Assembly (NCBI GenBank): GCA_029224965.1
Contig: JAQXVO010000033.1
Location: forward strand, 114,697 to 178,696
Source: Lachnospiraceae bacterium
GTDB taxonomy: Bacteria; Bacillota; Clostridia; Lachnospirales; Lachnospiraceae
Length of the DNA: 64,000 nucleotides
Direction: 5' to 3'
Part shown: in pieces, positions 35,058 to 44,470 of the stretch
Numbering within the stretch: the first letter of the stretch is position 1
Layout of the letters: each line of letters starts with the position of its first letter
Position numbers and translations under genes: made by a program
The notes under the pieces: model-generated
What the model was told of the DNA's origin: nothing
Database searches by the model: none
What the model saw: the letters and a program-made list of their open reading frames with translations, nothing else

Positions 35058-36839
35058 TTACTCCTCAGTCTCAGTGACCTTGATGTGCAGCTCTTCCAGC
35101 TGCTGATCGGTAACTGTACCGGGCGCACCCATCATGACATCCTGGGCATTCTTGTTCATAGGGAAAGGAATGATCTCACGGATCGAATCCTCGCCGGCCA
35201 GAAGCATGACCATACGGTCGATTCCGGGAGCAATGCCGGCATGTGGCGGTGCTCCGTAGCAGAAGGCATTGTACATGGCCGGGAACTTCTTCTTCACATC
35301 CTCTTCGCCGAGACGAACCATCTCGAAGGCCTTGACCATGATTTCCGGATCGTGGTTTCGAACCGCACCGGAAGAAAGCTCAATGCCGTTGACAACCAGA
35401 TCGTACTGGTCAGCCATGATCGACAGAGGGTCGATTTCGCCGCGCTCTGCCTTTTCCAGAGTCTCCAGGCCACCCTTGGGCATAGAGAAAGGATTGTGGC
35501 AGAATTCCAGCTCGCCGGACTCTTCCCCGATCTCGTACATAGGGAAATCAACGATCCAACAGAATGCGTACTGTTCCTTGTCCATGTGACCGGGAACGGC
35601 TGCGCCGAAGGTCTTGATGGCAACGCCGGCGGTCTTCTGGGCCTGAGCCTTCCTGCCTGCAGACAGGAGAACCAGGGTGTTGGCTTCCAGACCAAGAGCG
35701 GAGACGATCTCATCCTTCTTGTCCTTAACGAACTTGGCAATGCCGCCAACGACTTCGCCGTTTTCATCCAGACGGAACCAGTATGGCTTGGCGCCGGCCT
35801 GAACGCCGACCTCCTCGACATGCTTGTCAATGAACTTCCGGCTTTCGTGGAAATCGGAGACCTTGACTGCCTTGATCACAGCACCCTCTTCGTCGAATGG
35901 GCCGAAACCTAAACCGGTGAAAAGACTGGTAGCATCCACGGCCTCGAGGTCAATTCGAAGGTCCGGCTTATCGGAACCGTACTTGTCCAAAGCGGTCAGG
36001 TAGGGAATCCGGGTGAAAGGAGCAGAAGAAGCCCGGTCATAGGTACCGTACTTTGCAAAAATCGGAGGAAGGACATCCTCCAGGACAGCAAAGACATCTT
36101 CCTGGCTGGCAAAAGCCATCTCCATATCCAGCTGGTAGAACTCTCCCGGTGACCGGTCGCCGCGGGCGTCCTCATCACGGAAGCAGGGAGCGATCTGGAA
36201 ATAACGGTCGAAGCCGGCCGTCATCAGAAGCTGCTTAAACTGCTGAGGAGCCTGGGGCAGAGCATAGAACTTGCCCGGATGCTTTCTGGACGGAACCAGA
36301 TAGTCTCTGGCGCCTTCCGGAGAAGATGCGGTCAGGATCGGGGTCGTGATTTCCATAAAGCCATGGTCGTTCATGGCATCCCGGAGAGCCTTGACCACCT
36401 GGGTACGAAGAATGATATTCTTCTTGACTTCCGGATTTCTCAGATCCAGATAACGGTACTTGAGACGGATGGCCTCATCGGCCTCTCTGGAACGGTTGAC
36501 CTCGAAGGGGAGCTCATTATAACGGCACTTGCCGAGAACCGTAACCTTCTCCGGAACCACTTCAATATCACCGGTATCCTGCTTGGGGTTCTTGGAACTT
36601 CTCTCGCGGACCGTTCCCTCTACAGCGATGGTGGATTCCTTGTTGATCTCCTTGAAGGTCTTCACCATCTCCTCGGTATCGGCTGTGATCTGGGTCGTTC
36701 CGTAGAAATCACGGATGACGATGAAAGCCAGATTGGAACCGACTTCACGCATGTTTTCCAGCCAGCCTGCCAGGCGGACGGATTTTCCGACATCGGAAAT
36801 CCGAAGCTCGCCGCAGGTGTGGGTACGTGACTGCATCAT
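35058..36839 (-). CDS. aspS: Aspartyl-tRNA synthetase
   Basis: A 593-residue class II synthetase of the bacterial type. It has an N-terminal OB-fold anticodon-binding domain (about 1-105, with VRLAGWLENMREVG), a catalytic core, and the bacterial GAD insertion (about 290-420). Class II motifs are visible as QAPQQFKQLLM, FRDEDARGDR in motif 2, and GIAPGIDRMVMLLAG in motif 3. AAAAGGAG precedes the first of two adjacent ATGs. It lies 127 bp after hisS on the same strand, the common Firmicute order. I saw no T-box in front of either gene. Confidence 0.98.
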   Translation of the reverse strand: MMQSRTHTCGELRISDVGKSVRLAGWLENMREVGSNLAFIVIRDFYGTTQITADTEEMVKTFKEINKESTIAVEGTVRERSSKNPKQDTGDIEVVPEKVTVLGKCRYNELPFEVNRSREADEAIRLKYRYLDLRNPEVKKNIILRTQVVKALRDAMNDHGFMEITTPILTASSPEGARDYLVPSRKHPGKFYALPQAPQQFKQLLMTAGFDRYFQIAPCFRDEDARGDRSPGEFYQLDMEMAFASQEDVFAVLEDVLPPIFAKYGTYDRASSAPFTRIPYLTALDKYGSDKPDLRIDLEAVDATSLFTGLGFGPFDEEGAVIKAVKVSDFHESRKFIDKHVEEVGVQAGAKPYWFRLDENGEVVGGIAKFVKDKKDEIVSALGLEANTLVLLSAGRKAQAQKTAGVAIKTFGAAVPGHMDKEQYAFCWIVDFPMYEIGEESGELEFCHNPFSMPKGGLETLEKAERGEIDPLSIMADQYDLVVNGIELSSGAVRNHDPEIMVKAFEMVRLGEEDVKKKFPAMYNAFCYGAPPHAGIAPGIDRMVMLLAGEDSIREIIPFPMNKNAQDVMMGAPGTVTDQQLEELHIKVTETEE

Positions 36840-36966
36840 GTTCTACTCCTTTTCTATTTCCTATGAGTTCAAATAAGACAAAATGAATAAATCCATGGTT
36901 TTTCGATTGAAACTGTTTCAGCTCAGTAAATCATCTGCCGATGAATTTAAATCCTGGTTCTGTAAA

Positions 36967-38229
36967 TCAGCGATTGAAGAATTCTTCGATTTCCTCGTAG
37001 CCGTCCTTGGTCAGCTGCTCCTTCTGGAACTTGGCATTCTTCATTCTGCGGACAACCAGAACGGTCTTGCCCTTCTTCCTCTCTTCACTGGCCTGCTTCA
37101 TAACAGATACCAGCTTCTCTGCCGGGTAGTTCTTCTCGACCAGATAAGCAACCTTGGTCGGCCGGTTAGGAATCTGGAAATCATGCTCCATAAGAAGGAG
37201 AATGATCCGCTCGAAACCGATGGAGAAACCGCAGGCGGGAACATCATGTCCGGCAAAACGACCGACCATATGGTCATAACGTCCACCGCCTCCGCAGCTT
37301 CCCCCGAATTCCGGAATGGCAATTTCAAATATGGTTCCGGTGTAATAGCCCATGCCGCGGACCAGGGTCGGATCAAAAACAAGCTTGAATTCCGCTTCCT
37401 TGGCATCGTTGACAGCGGTCTCAATTTCCTGAAGGGACTGAACAACAGCCGGATCCAGGAAATCACCGAGTCTTTCTGCCAGGAAGGAGGTTCCCTCCTT
37501 TACAGAGCTTACGCCCTGAAGCTCCTGGAAGAGAGCCACATATTTATCAACAGCCTCTGCATCATAATTCTGCTTCAGCTCTTCTGTCACACCATCAAGT
37601 CCGATTTTATCCATCTTATCAAGGATAATGAAGACTTCCTCGGTATCCTCATCCTTGAAGCCGGCGTAGCTTGCCATGGCCTTCAGGATTCTGCGCTCAT
37701 TGATCCGGATCTCGAAATTCTTGAAACCGATCCGGCCGAGGGTAGTTGTCGTCGCCAGGATCAGCTCGATCTCAGCCAGGTTGCTGGGCTCGCCCAGGAT
37801 ATCAATATCGCACTGGGTGAACTGCCGATAGCGTCCTCGCTGGGGTCTGTCTGCCCGCCATACATTTCCGATCTGCAGAGCCTTGAAGGGCGAAGGCAGA
37901 TCATTGGCATTGTTGGCATAGAAACGGGACAGAGGCAGGGTCAGATCATAGCGCATGCCGTAGTCCACGATGTCGGCTTCGGTCTGTGCCTCTGCGACGT
38001 GGAGCTTTTCACCCCGCTTTAAAACCTTGAAAATCAGCTTCTCATTCTCGCCGCCCTGGTTGCTCTGTAGATTCGCAATGTTCTCCATGCAGGGAGTCTC
38101 AATCGGAGTAAAGCCGAAGCTCCGATAGGTCTCCTTGATAATATTGGTAACATAGTCACGGATCTCCATTTCCCGCGGCAGAATTTCTTTCATCCCGTTG
38201 ACGGGTTTCTTCGATAATGTTGATGCCAT
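36967..38229 (-). CDS. hisS: Histidyl-tRNA synthetase
   Basis: A 420-residue class II synthetase. It shows the N-terminal KPVNGMKEILPREM, motif 2 NVWRADRPQRGRYRQFTQCD, the histidine-specific LVFDPTLVRGMGYYTGTIFE, and GFSIGFERI as motif 3. The C-terminal anticodon-binding domain covers about 325-420. The ATG follows GGAG. The 230-bp gap to ilvE contains the ilvE terminator, a GC-rich palindrome near 38309-38323 (GGGCCCCGGGCCC) and no T-box core, so its control is not by a canonical T-box. Confidence 0.97.
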   Translation of the reverse strand: MASTLSKKPVNGMKEILPREMEIRDYVTNIIKETYRSFGFTPIETPCMENIANLQSNQGGENEKLIFKVLKRGEKLHVAEAQTEADIVDYGMRYDLTLPLSRFYANNANDLPSPFKALQIGNVWRADRPQRGRYRQFTQCDIDILGEPSNLAEIELILATTTTLGRIGFKNFEIRINERRILKAMASYAGFKDEDTEEVFIILDKMDKIGLDGVTEELKQNYDAEAVDKYVALFQELQGVSSVKEGTSFLAERLGDFLDPAVVQSLQEIETAVNDAKEAEFKLVFDPTLVRGMGYYTGTIFEIAIPEFGGSCGGGGRYDHMVGRFAGHDVPACGFSIGFERIILLLMEHDFQIPNRPTKVAYLVEKNYPAEKLVSVMKQASEERKKGKTVLVVRRMKNAKFQKEQLTKDGYEEIEEFFNR

Positions 38230-38387
38230 ACTAACTCCATCTATATAAATCTTTTATCTCTGCACATAAGCTTAAATATTATAGGCCATAAAAGCCTCTT
38301 TCTGCAAGGGCCCCGGGCCCCTCTTTCGCACAAAATCGAAAAACTGCCGGCGGCTGAGATTCCATCCTGCACTCTGTAGCAGCAGGT

Positions 38388-38438
38388 TAAAAAAAATTCC
38401 CCGGAAATCCGCACCTTCTGTGCAGACTCCCGGGGAAT
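38388..38438 (-). terminator. Terminator after ilvE
   Basis: Outer stem ATTCCCCGG/CCGGGGAAT with an inner GCAC/GTGC stem, followed on the minus strand by eight T. Confidence 0.92.
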
Positions 38439-38462
38439 CTATCAGCATATGAAAAATCAGAT

Positions 38463-39503
38463 TCAGTCAACCTTGATCTCGTGAACCCAGCCTTCCGGTG
38501 CCTTGATCCGGCCCATCTGAACGCCGGTCAGAGTATCGTAAAGCTTCTTTAAGGTCGGTCCCATGTCATCCATACCGGACTTGATGTTGATAACCTTGCC
38601 GTGATCGTTGATCCGGCCGACCGGAGAAATAACAGCTGCGGTACCGCAGAGACCCATCTCATCGAACTCACCGTCTTCTACCTCGGTCAGGAAGATTTCT
38701 CTCTGCTCAACCTTCATGTTGAGATAGTTCTCAGCCAGGTAGCAGATGGAACGACGGGTAATGGAAGGAAGAATGGAATCAGATTTCGGTGTTACCAGAG
38801 TCTTGCCGTTGTCCTTGATGAAGATGATGTTGGCACCGCCGGTCTCTTCAATCTTGGTACGGGTTGCAGGATCGAGATACATATTCTCGTTGAAGCCCTG
38901 ACGATGTGCTTCCATGATCGGATACAGGGACATAGCATAGTTCAGGCCAGCCTTAATTCCGCCGGTACCATGAGGAGCTGCACGGTCATAATCCGGAATT
39001 CTTACTTCAACCGGCTTCATGCCGCCCTTGAAATAAGGACCAACCGGAGTAACCAGAATACGGAACATATACTCATCTGCAGGCTTAACACCGATAACCG
39101 GGTTGTAGCCGAACATATAAGGACGGATATAAAGTGTTGCACCGGATCCGTAAGGAGGAACCCAGGCTGCATTGGCCTTGACAACTTCCTCAACGGCTTT
39201 AACAAAACGGTCTACAGGGAACGGAGGCATCTCCAGACGGAGACAGCTGTCATGCATTCTCTGCGCATTGAGGTCCGGACGGAAGCATACAATCTTTCCA
39301 TCCTCTGTTGTATAGGCCTTCAATCCTTCAAAGCAGGACTGGGAATACTGAAGGACTCCGGCACACTCGTTCATGGTAACGGTGTGATCCTTGGTGAGCT
39401 TGCCCTCATCCCATTTGCCATCCTTGTACATGGAGACATAGCTGTAATCGGTCTCCCGGTAATTGAAATCCAAACTACCCCAGTCAACGTCTTTCTTTTC
39501 CAT
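38463..39503 (-). CDS. ilvE: Branched-chain amino acid aminotransferase
   Basis: A 346-residue fold-type IV PLP enzyme that transaminates the 2-oxo acids of leucine, isoleucine and valine. It begins KKDVDWGSLDFNYRETDYSYV, the pattern of the longer eukaryote-like BCAT class. GGIKAGLNYAMSL near 185-197 contains the PLP lysine, and a conserved glutamate lies in EVEDGEFDEMGLCGTAAVISP. I chose the ATG at 39503 because GGAGG precedes it; the frame upstream to 39545 lacks a site. It is monocistronic. Upstream lies a 35-codon frame (39515-39622) whose stop overlaps the ilvE ribosome site. Confidence 0.95.
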   Translation of the reverse strand: MEKKDVDWGSLDFNYRETDYSYVSMYKDGKWDEGKLTKDHTVTMNECAGVLQYSQSCFEGLKAYTTEDGKIVCFRPDLNAQRMHDSCLRLEMPPFPVDRFVKAVEEVVKANAAWVPPYGSGATLYIRPYMFGYNPVIGVKPADEYMFRILVTPVGPYFKGGMKPVEVRIPDYDRAAPHGTGGIKAGLNYAMSLYPIMEAHRQGFNENMYLDPATRTKIEETGGANIIFIKDNGKTLVTPKSDSILPSITRRSICYLAENYLNMKVEQREIFLTEVEDGEFDEMGLCGTAAVISPVGRINDHGKVINIKSGMDDMGPTLKKLYDTLTGVQMGRIKAPEGWVHEIKVD

Positions 39504-39757
39504 TTTCTTTCCTCCTACTGCCGCAGATTCTTCCGAAGAACCCACCTTGATTGTCTGCAGACAAGGGTCAGACGATCTTTGCCTGTATTTGATGAACGAA
39601 ATTCAATCAATGTTTGAATCATTTTCACTCATTATACTACAATGAGATTTCAGTGATGCATTATTTTTAGCACAATCATAAATCACGATAAAGCCATCCA
39701 AAATTGCCGAACTGAAACGAATAGATGATATCGGCCACGGCCAAGCGAATCCCAAAA

Positions 39758-41320
39758 TCAGGAAAGCCATCGGTCCGCCGCATCCTTCTTCCTCTGGATC
39801 ATCTCATCGATTCGTTCGATGTAGGTCGGAACATCGCGGACATTTTCAGTACGCTTTACATTTCGGCCATTGTCCCAGACATATTTTGAAGCCGTGCCGG
39901 CGCCGAGAGCCAGGATGGTCTCCTTCTCTTCCATGATCAGAATATTGTAGATGCCGGCCTTGCCGGGACCTGCGAAACCGATGTTTTCCAGGTTTCCGAT
40001 CATGTGCTTCTGCCGGTAGAGGTAATAAGGCTGAAGTCCCATGCTTTCGGCCGTTTCCATAGCCATCTGCATGAGAGCGTCGGAGTTTTCCATGGCGTAG
40101 TTCTGATAGGCCTCCCACTCCTTGTTCAGGCGGGACTTGGCCTTGATGGCCAGGGAATGAATGGTCAGATTGTCCGGGCCCAGGGCTTTGACCTGGTCCA
40201 GGGTCGACCGGACATCCTCTGTCGTCTCCCCGGGCAGTCCCAGGATCAGATCCATATTGATATCAGAAAAGCCCTCTTCCCGGGCCAGGCGGAAGGCCTC
40301 AATCAGCTGTACCGTCGTATGATGGCGGCCGATCAGCTTCAGGGTCTTGTCCTGCATGGTCTGAGGGTTGATGGAAATCCGGCTGACGCCGTGAGCCTTC
40401 ATGACCCGAAGCTTGTCACGGTCAATGGAATCCGGCCGTCCGGCTTCCACGGTAAATTCCCGGACCGGCATGGGAAGCTCCCGATCGATGGCCGATAGAA
40501 GCCGGTCCAGCTCCGCAGCTGACAGGCTGGTCGGCGTTCCGCCTCCAATGTAGACCGTATCGAGGTGCTTTCCCTTGTCTCTCATGATCTCTGCCGCCGC
40601 TCCAATCTCCTTTTCCAGAGCGGTCAGATAGGAATCGACCTGGCCCTCGAAAGAGGCCCTGGCATAGGAAGGGAAACTGCAGTAGAGACAGGTGGTCGGG
40701 CAGAAGGGGATGCCGATATAGATGCTTAAGCCATTTTCCGTATCAATGGAAGAAAGGATCTCGTGCTCCCGGTGAGCAATCTGTTCTGCGATCTGAATCT
40801 TCTCGTCTGAAGTCTCATAGGCAGTCTTCATAAAAGATTCGATCTCGGCATCGCTTTTTCCCTCTTCGATCATCCGAAGCGGCACCTTGGTCGGCCGGAT
40901 GCCGGTCAGGGTTCCCCAGGGAAGCTGCTTCCCGGTCAGATTCGAAAGAAGGTCATAGACTCCGCGCTTCAAAAGGTTCTTCATTTCCGGACGGACGGCA
41001 GCGTCATTGGCCGGGTCCTTAGGCCAGCCGGCAGGGTAGACAAGAACTTTTTTCACGCAGTCCTCATTACTGCTCCCGCCGGGAATCCACTCCAGCTCCA
41101 CCTGCCCGGTCTGGTAGGTGACGGTCAGACGGGTCGGTGTCCTGTCGTCGTCATCCTGCTCTCTTTGAATCCGCCGGTTCCGGCTCTGATAGGGCAGACT
41201 GCCTGCCTCATCCTCCGGCACATCGTAGACAGTCTCCAGTTCTTCGCGCGGAAAAAAGGCCTGAACCAGGCCATAGACGTCATATTCAAAATCTGCGTGA
41301 TTAAAAACGATTTCTATCAT
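39758..41320 (-). CDS. hemZ: Radical SAM coproporphyrinogen III oxidase-like protein HemZ
   Basis: This 520-residue radical SAM protein of the HemZ/HemN family has its 4Fe-4S motif at CPTTCLYC (Cys 207, 211, 214), preceded by IYIGIPF. The N-terminal 190 residues are the HemZ-specific extension, and the C-terminal HemN-like region follows the TIM barrel. Family members are annotated as oxygen-independent coproporphyrinogen dehydrogenases, but in HemZ proteins this activity is not firmly shown. It follows the MBL hydrolase gene by 30 bp and relA before that, the common clostridial order. No strong ribosome site is visible; the start follows family alignment. Confidence 0.9.
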   Translation of the reverse strand: MIEIVFNHADFEYDVYGLVQAFFPREELETVYDVPEDEAGSLPYQSRNRRIQREQDDDDRTPTRLTVTYQTGQVELEWIPGGSSNEDCVKKVLVYPAGWPKDPANDAAVRPEMKNLLKRGVYDLLSNLTGKQLPWGTLTGIRPTKVPLRMIEEGKSDAEIESFMKTAYETSDEKIQIAEQIAHREHEILSSIDTENGLSIYIGIPFCPTTCLYCSFPSYARASFEGQVDSYLTALEKEIGAAAEIMRDKGKHLDTVYIGGGTPTSLSAAELDRLLSAIDRELPMPVREFTVEAGRPDSIDRDKLRVMKAHGVSRISINPQTMQDKTLKLIGRHHTTVQLIEAFRLAREEGFSDINMDLILGLPGETTEDVRSTLDQVKALGPDNLTIHSLAIKAKSRLNKEWEAYQNYAMENSDALMQMAMETAESMGLQPYYLYRQKHMIGNLENIGFAGPGKAGIYNILIMEEKETILALGAGTASKYVWDNGRNVKRTENVRDVPTYIERIDEMIQRKKDAADRWLS

Positions 41321-41350
41321 GGGTGAATTGTATGCTTCTAAAATGATGAT

Positions 41351-41983
41351 TTAAACGAGGTAATAATTCGACATTTCCTCTTCCCGGATATCCGTCTCCG
41401 GTCCGTGTCCGGGCAGTACCCTGGTCTGCTCCGGCAGAACCATGACCTTTTCCTTCAGAGCCCGGACCAGATCCGTCATGCTTCCGCCGGGAAAGTCGGT
41501 CCGTCCGATGGACCCGTAGAAAAGCGAATCCCCGGAAAAGACCACCTTGTTCCTCGGGAAATAATAGCAGGCGCCTCCCGGCGTATGGCCCGGCGTGGAC
41601 AGGCAGACGAAGTAGAAGGGTCCGATCGTCACGCCCTCCCCATCCTTCAGGAAGACATCGGCGCTGTAGGTCTTGTTCACACCTCCAAGCATGCCGGACA
41701 GATTGATCTCCGGATCCTTCAAGGTCTCCTTTTCCTTCTCAGAAATGTAGACCGGAGCCGGGAATTCCTCCTTCAGCTTTTCCAGGCCGTCGATGTGGTC
41801 CCAGTGGGCATGGGTCAGAAGATAGGCAGAGACAGTCAGACCGGCCTTTCGGATTTCTCCTGCCAGCCGGTCTGATCCTGGCCCGGGATCAATCACCAGG
41901 GCCTCTTTTGTCGCAGGATCCGACACAAGATAACAGTTGGTCTGAATGGGTCCCACGATAAACTGCTGAATCTCACTCTGCAT
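41351..41983 (-). CDS. Metallo-beta-lactamase fold hydrolase (glyoxalase II-like)
   Basis: A 210-residue cytoplasmic hydrolase. The metal motif HxHxDH is present as THAHWDHIDG (His58, His60, Asp62, His63). Further ligands are in TPGHTPGGACY and FSGDSLF, and in LPGHGPETD near the C-terminus. It lacks the C-terminal domain of true glyoxalase II, so it is of the short YcbL type. GGGAG precedes the ATG. It sits 19 bp after relA and before hemZ, in a conserved Firmicute cluster. The substrate is not known. Confidence 0.93.
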   Translation of the reverse strand: MQSEIQQFIVGPIQTNCYLVSDPATKEALVIDPGPGSDRLAGEIRKAGLTVSAYLLTHAHWDHIDGLEKLKEEFPAPVYISEKEKETLKDPEINLSGMLGGVNKTYSADVFLKDGEGVTIGPFYFVCLSTPGHTPGGACYYFPRNKVVFSGDSLFYGSIGRTDFPGGSMTDLVRALKEKVMVLPEQTRVLPGHGPETDIREEEMSNYYLV

Positions 41984-42002
41984 GATTTTCTCCCTGTATA
42001 AA

Positions 42003-44441
42003 TCAGCCCCTTGTTCTCTGGATATCGATGACGCTGTCGACCTGACGGATCCGGGCGATCATCTGGGAAAGTTCCTGCCGGGTCTTGATGGCGAATTTCA
42101 ACTCTATGGTTGCAATGCCGGATTTGGAGATCCGGGTATTGATGTACTGGATATCGATATTCTGCTCGGTAAAGATCTTCGAAAGATCGACCAGAAGTCC
42201 GGTACGGTTGTTGGCAAAGACACGGAGAGTGACATCGAAGGTCTCGTCAGTCTTGTTGTCGAGAACAGCCTCTTCCCATTCGCAGTCGATGAGCCGGGTC
42301 TTCTCGATCTCCGGAATGTTCATGATATTGACGCAGTCGGTCCGGTGGATGGTAATGCCCCGGCCTCTGGTGATATAGCCGATGATCTCGTCTCCGGGCA
42401 CCGGATTGCAGCACTTGCTGAAATGAACCGGCAGATCCGGCATACCCTTGATCCGGACACCGTTGGTCGAATGCTTTCTCTCCCTGGGCTGGGCAGGCTT
42501 CTGCACAGAACCTTCTCCGGATGCGGCATCACCCTCGGTCTGGTTTACATTTCTCAAGACATCCTCATCGGTCTGAACCAGAGGATGATCCTTCTCATAT
42601 TCCTGAATCATCCGGCTGATGACCCGGTTCTCAGTCAGGCCGCCGTGGCCGACCGTGGCAAGAAGGGCATCCCAGTCGTGGAAACCGTAGCGGCGGAGAA
42701 CAACCTCCCGATAATGGGCGATGTCGAGCTTGCTCCAGTCGATGCCCTTTTCATGAGCCTTGTCCATGAGAAGCTCACGGCCGCGCTGGATGTTCTCGGT
42801 CTTCTCCTGGGCACGGAACCACTGGTTGATCTTGTTCTTGGCCTGGGTCGAATGGACGATCTTCAGCCAGTCGGTTGAAGGGCCCTTGGAATTTTGAGAG
42901 GTCAGGACCTCGATCCGGTCGCCGTTTTTGATCTCGTAATCCAGGGGCACCAGCCGGCCGTTGACCTTGGCGCCGACCATGCGGTTTCCGACCGCCGAAT
43001 GGATGGCGTAAGCGAAGTCGATGGGCGTCGATCCCTTGGGCAGGTTCTTGACATCACCCGTAGGGGTGAAGCAGAAAACCGTATCGGAAAAGAGATTCAG
43101 GTCACTCTTTAAGAGGCTCATGAACTCCCGATTGTCGGACATGTCCTGCTGCCATTCCAGAATCTGACGGAGCCAGGAAAGCTTGGCCTCCTCGTTATTG
43201 ATGGTCGAACCTTCGCCGGATTCCTTGTATTTCCAGTGGGCAGCGATACCGTATTCACTGGTCCGGTGCATCTCGTAGGTACGGATCTGCACCTCGAAGG
43301 GCTGGCCGTCTGGGCCGATGACCGTCGTGTGAAGGGACTGGTACATATTGGGCTTGGGCATGGCGATATAGTCCTTGAACCGGCCCGGAATCGGGGTATA
43401 TTTCTCATGAATGATACCCAGTGCCCCGTAGCAGTCCCGGATGTCGTTGACAATAATTCGGACCGCAAAAAGGTCATAGATCTGATCCAGGGTCTTGTGC
43501 TGGTTCTTCATCTTCTTATAGATACTGAAGATGTGCTTGGCCCGTCCCATGATCGTTGCATCGATTCCGCCGTCGGCAACGGCCTGCTTGACTTCATCAA
43601 TCAGCTTCTCGACATAGCCTTCCCGCTCGGACCAGCGGAGATTGATCTCATGGACCAGTTCCTGGTAGGCCTTGGGTTCCAGATATTTAAGAGACAGATC
43701 ATCCAGCTCAACCTTGATCTTACTGATGCCGAGACGCTGTGCCAGCGGCGCATAGATCTCCTGGGTCTCACGGGATTTCTCGATCTGCTTTTCCGGACGC
43801 ATATACTGAAGGGTCCGCATATTATGCAGACGGTCGGCCAGCTTGATCAGAATGACACGGATATCCTTGGCCATAGCCAGAAACATCTTCCGGAGGTTCT
43901 CGGCCTGGACCTCGACCTTGTCCTTGTCATAGTCCAGCTGGCCCAGCTTGGTGACGCCATCGACCAGAAGGGCGACCTCGGCGGAGAACTCGCGTGTGAC
44001 ATCCTCGATGGTCACCGGCGTATCCTCGACCACATCATGAAGGAGGCCGGCGACGATGGTCTCCTTGTCAAGCTCCAGATCCGACAGGATCAGGGCTACA
44101 CTTAAGGGGTGAATAATATAGGGCTCTCCGGACTTTCTCTTCTGCTCTCCATGAGCCTTCCGGGCGAAATGATAGGCCTTTTCGATCATGGAAATATCCG
44201 TGTTCGGGTGATACATGCGGACACGGTGGATGAGACGCTGATAGATTTCCTCCGGCTCCTCAAAATCCTCGGTCGAGATGATTCCCCTGTGATCCGTAGA
44301 AATCTTCATCTTCAGGTTTTTCAGTTGTTCCGGCTCGCTGTTCAGGGCCTGCTCTTCCAGCTGTCTCTTGGCCTGTTCTGCTTTTTCAAGAGCAGACTTG
44401 GACTTTACCTGGTTGACGACTTTCGAATCTATGTCTGCCAT
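42003..44441 (-). CDS. relA: Bifunctional (p)ppGpp synthetase/hydrolase RelA/SpoT
   Basis: An 812-residue stringent-response enzyme. It carries the HD hydrolase domain (about 105-210, with HDVVEDTP), the synthetase domain (about 300-420, with KPNMYQSLHTTV), a TGS domain (about 460-525, GDVKNLPKGSTPIDFAYAIH), a zinc-finger/helical region with HFSKCCNPVPGDEI, and a C-terminal ACT domain. The HD residues are intact, so both synthesis and hydrolysis are likely. The N-terminus is about 70 residues longer than usual and rich in Glu/Gln/Lys. AAAGGAGGG precedes the ATG. It heads an operon with the MBL hydrolase and hemZ. Confidence 0.97.
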   Translation of the reverse strand: MADIDSKVVNQVKSKSALEKAEQAKRQLEEQALNSEPEQLKNLKMKISTDHRGIISTEDFEEPEEIYQRLIHRVRMYHPNTDISMIEKAYHFARKAHGEQKRKSGEPYIIHPLSVALILSDLELDKETIVAGLLHDVVEDTPVTIEDVTREFSAEVALLVDGVTKLGQLDYDKDKVEVQAENLRKMFLAMAKDIRVILIKLADRLHNMRTLQYMRPEKQIEKSRETQEIYAPLAQRLGISKIKVELDDLSLKYLEPKAYQELVHEINLRWSEREGYVEKLIDEVKQAVADGGIDATIMGRAKHIFSIYKKMKNQHKTLDQIYDLFAVRIIVNDIRDCYGALGIIHEKYTPIPGRFKDYIAMPKPNMYQSLHTTVIGPDGQPFEVQIRTYEMHRTSEYGIAAHWKYKESGEGSTINNEEAKLSWLRQILEWQQDMSDNREFMSLLKSDLNLFSDTVFCFTPTGDVKNLPKGSTPIDFAYAIHSAVGNRMVGAKVNGRLVPLDYEIKNGDRIEVLTSQNSKGPSTDWLKIVHSTQAKNKINQWFRAQEKTENIQRGRELLMDKAHEKGIDWSKLDIAHYREVVLRRYGFHDWDALLATVGHGGLTENRVISRMIQEYEKDHPLVQTDEDVLRNVNQTEGDAASGEGSVQKPAQPRERKHSTNGVRIKGMPDLPVHFSKCCNPVPGDEIIGYITRGRGITIHRTDCVNIMNIPEIEKTRLIDCEWEEAVLDNKTDETFDVTLRVFANNRTGLLVDLSKIFTEQNIDIQYINTRISKSGIATIELKFAIKTRQELSQMIARIRQVDSVIDIQRTRG

Positions 44442-44470
44442 GGGAATCCCTCCTTTCGAGATCTAATATC

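Noticed and set aside
38230..38387. T-box in front of hisS
   Set aside because: The leader lacks the GGTGG-ACCGCG core that is clear in front of valS.
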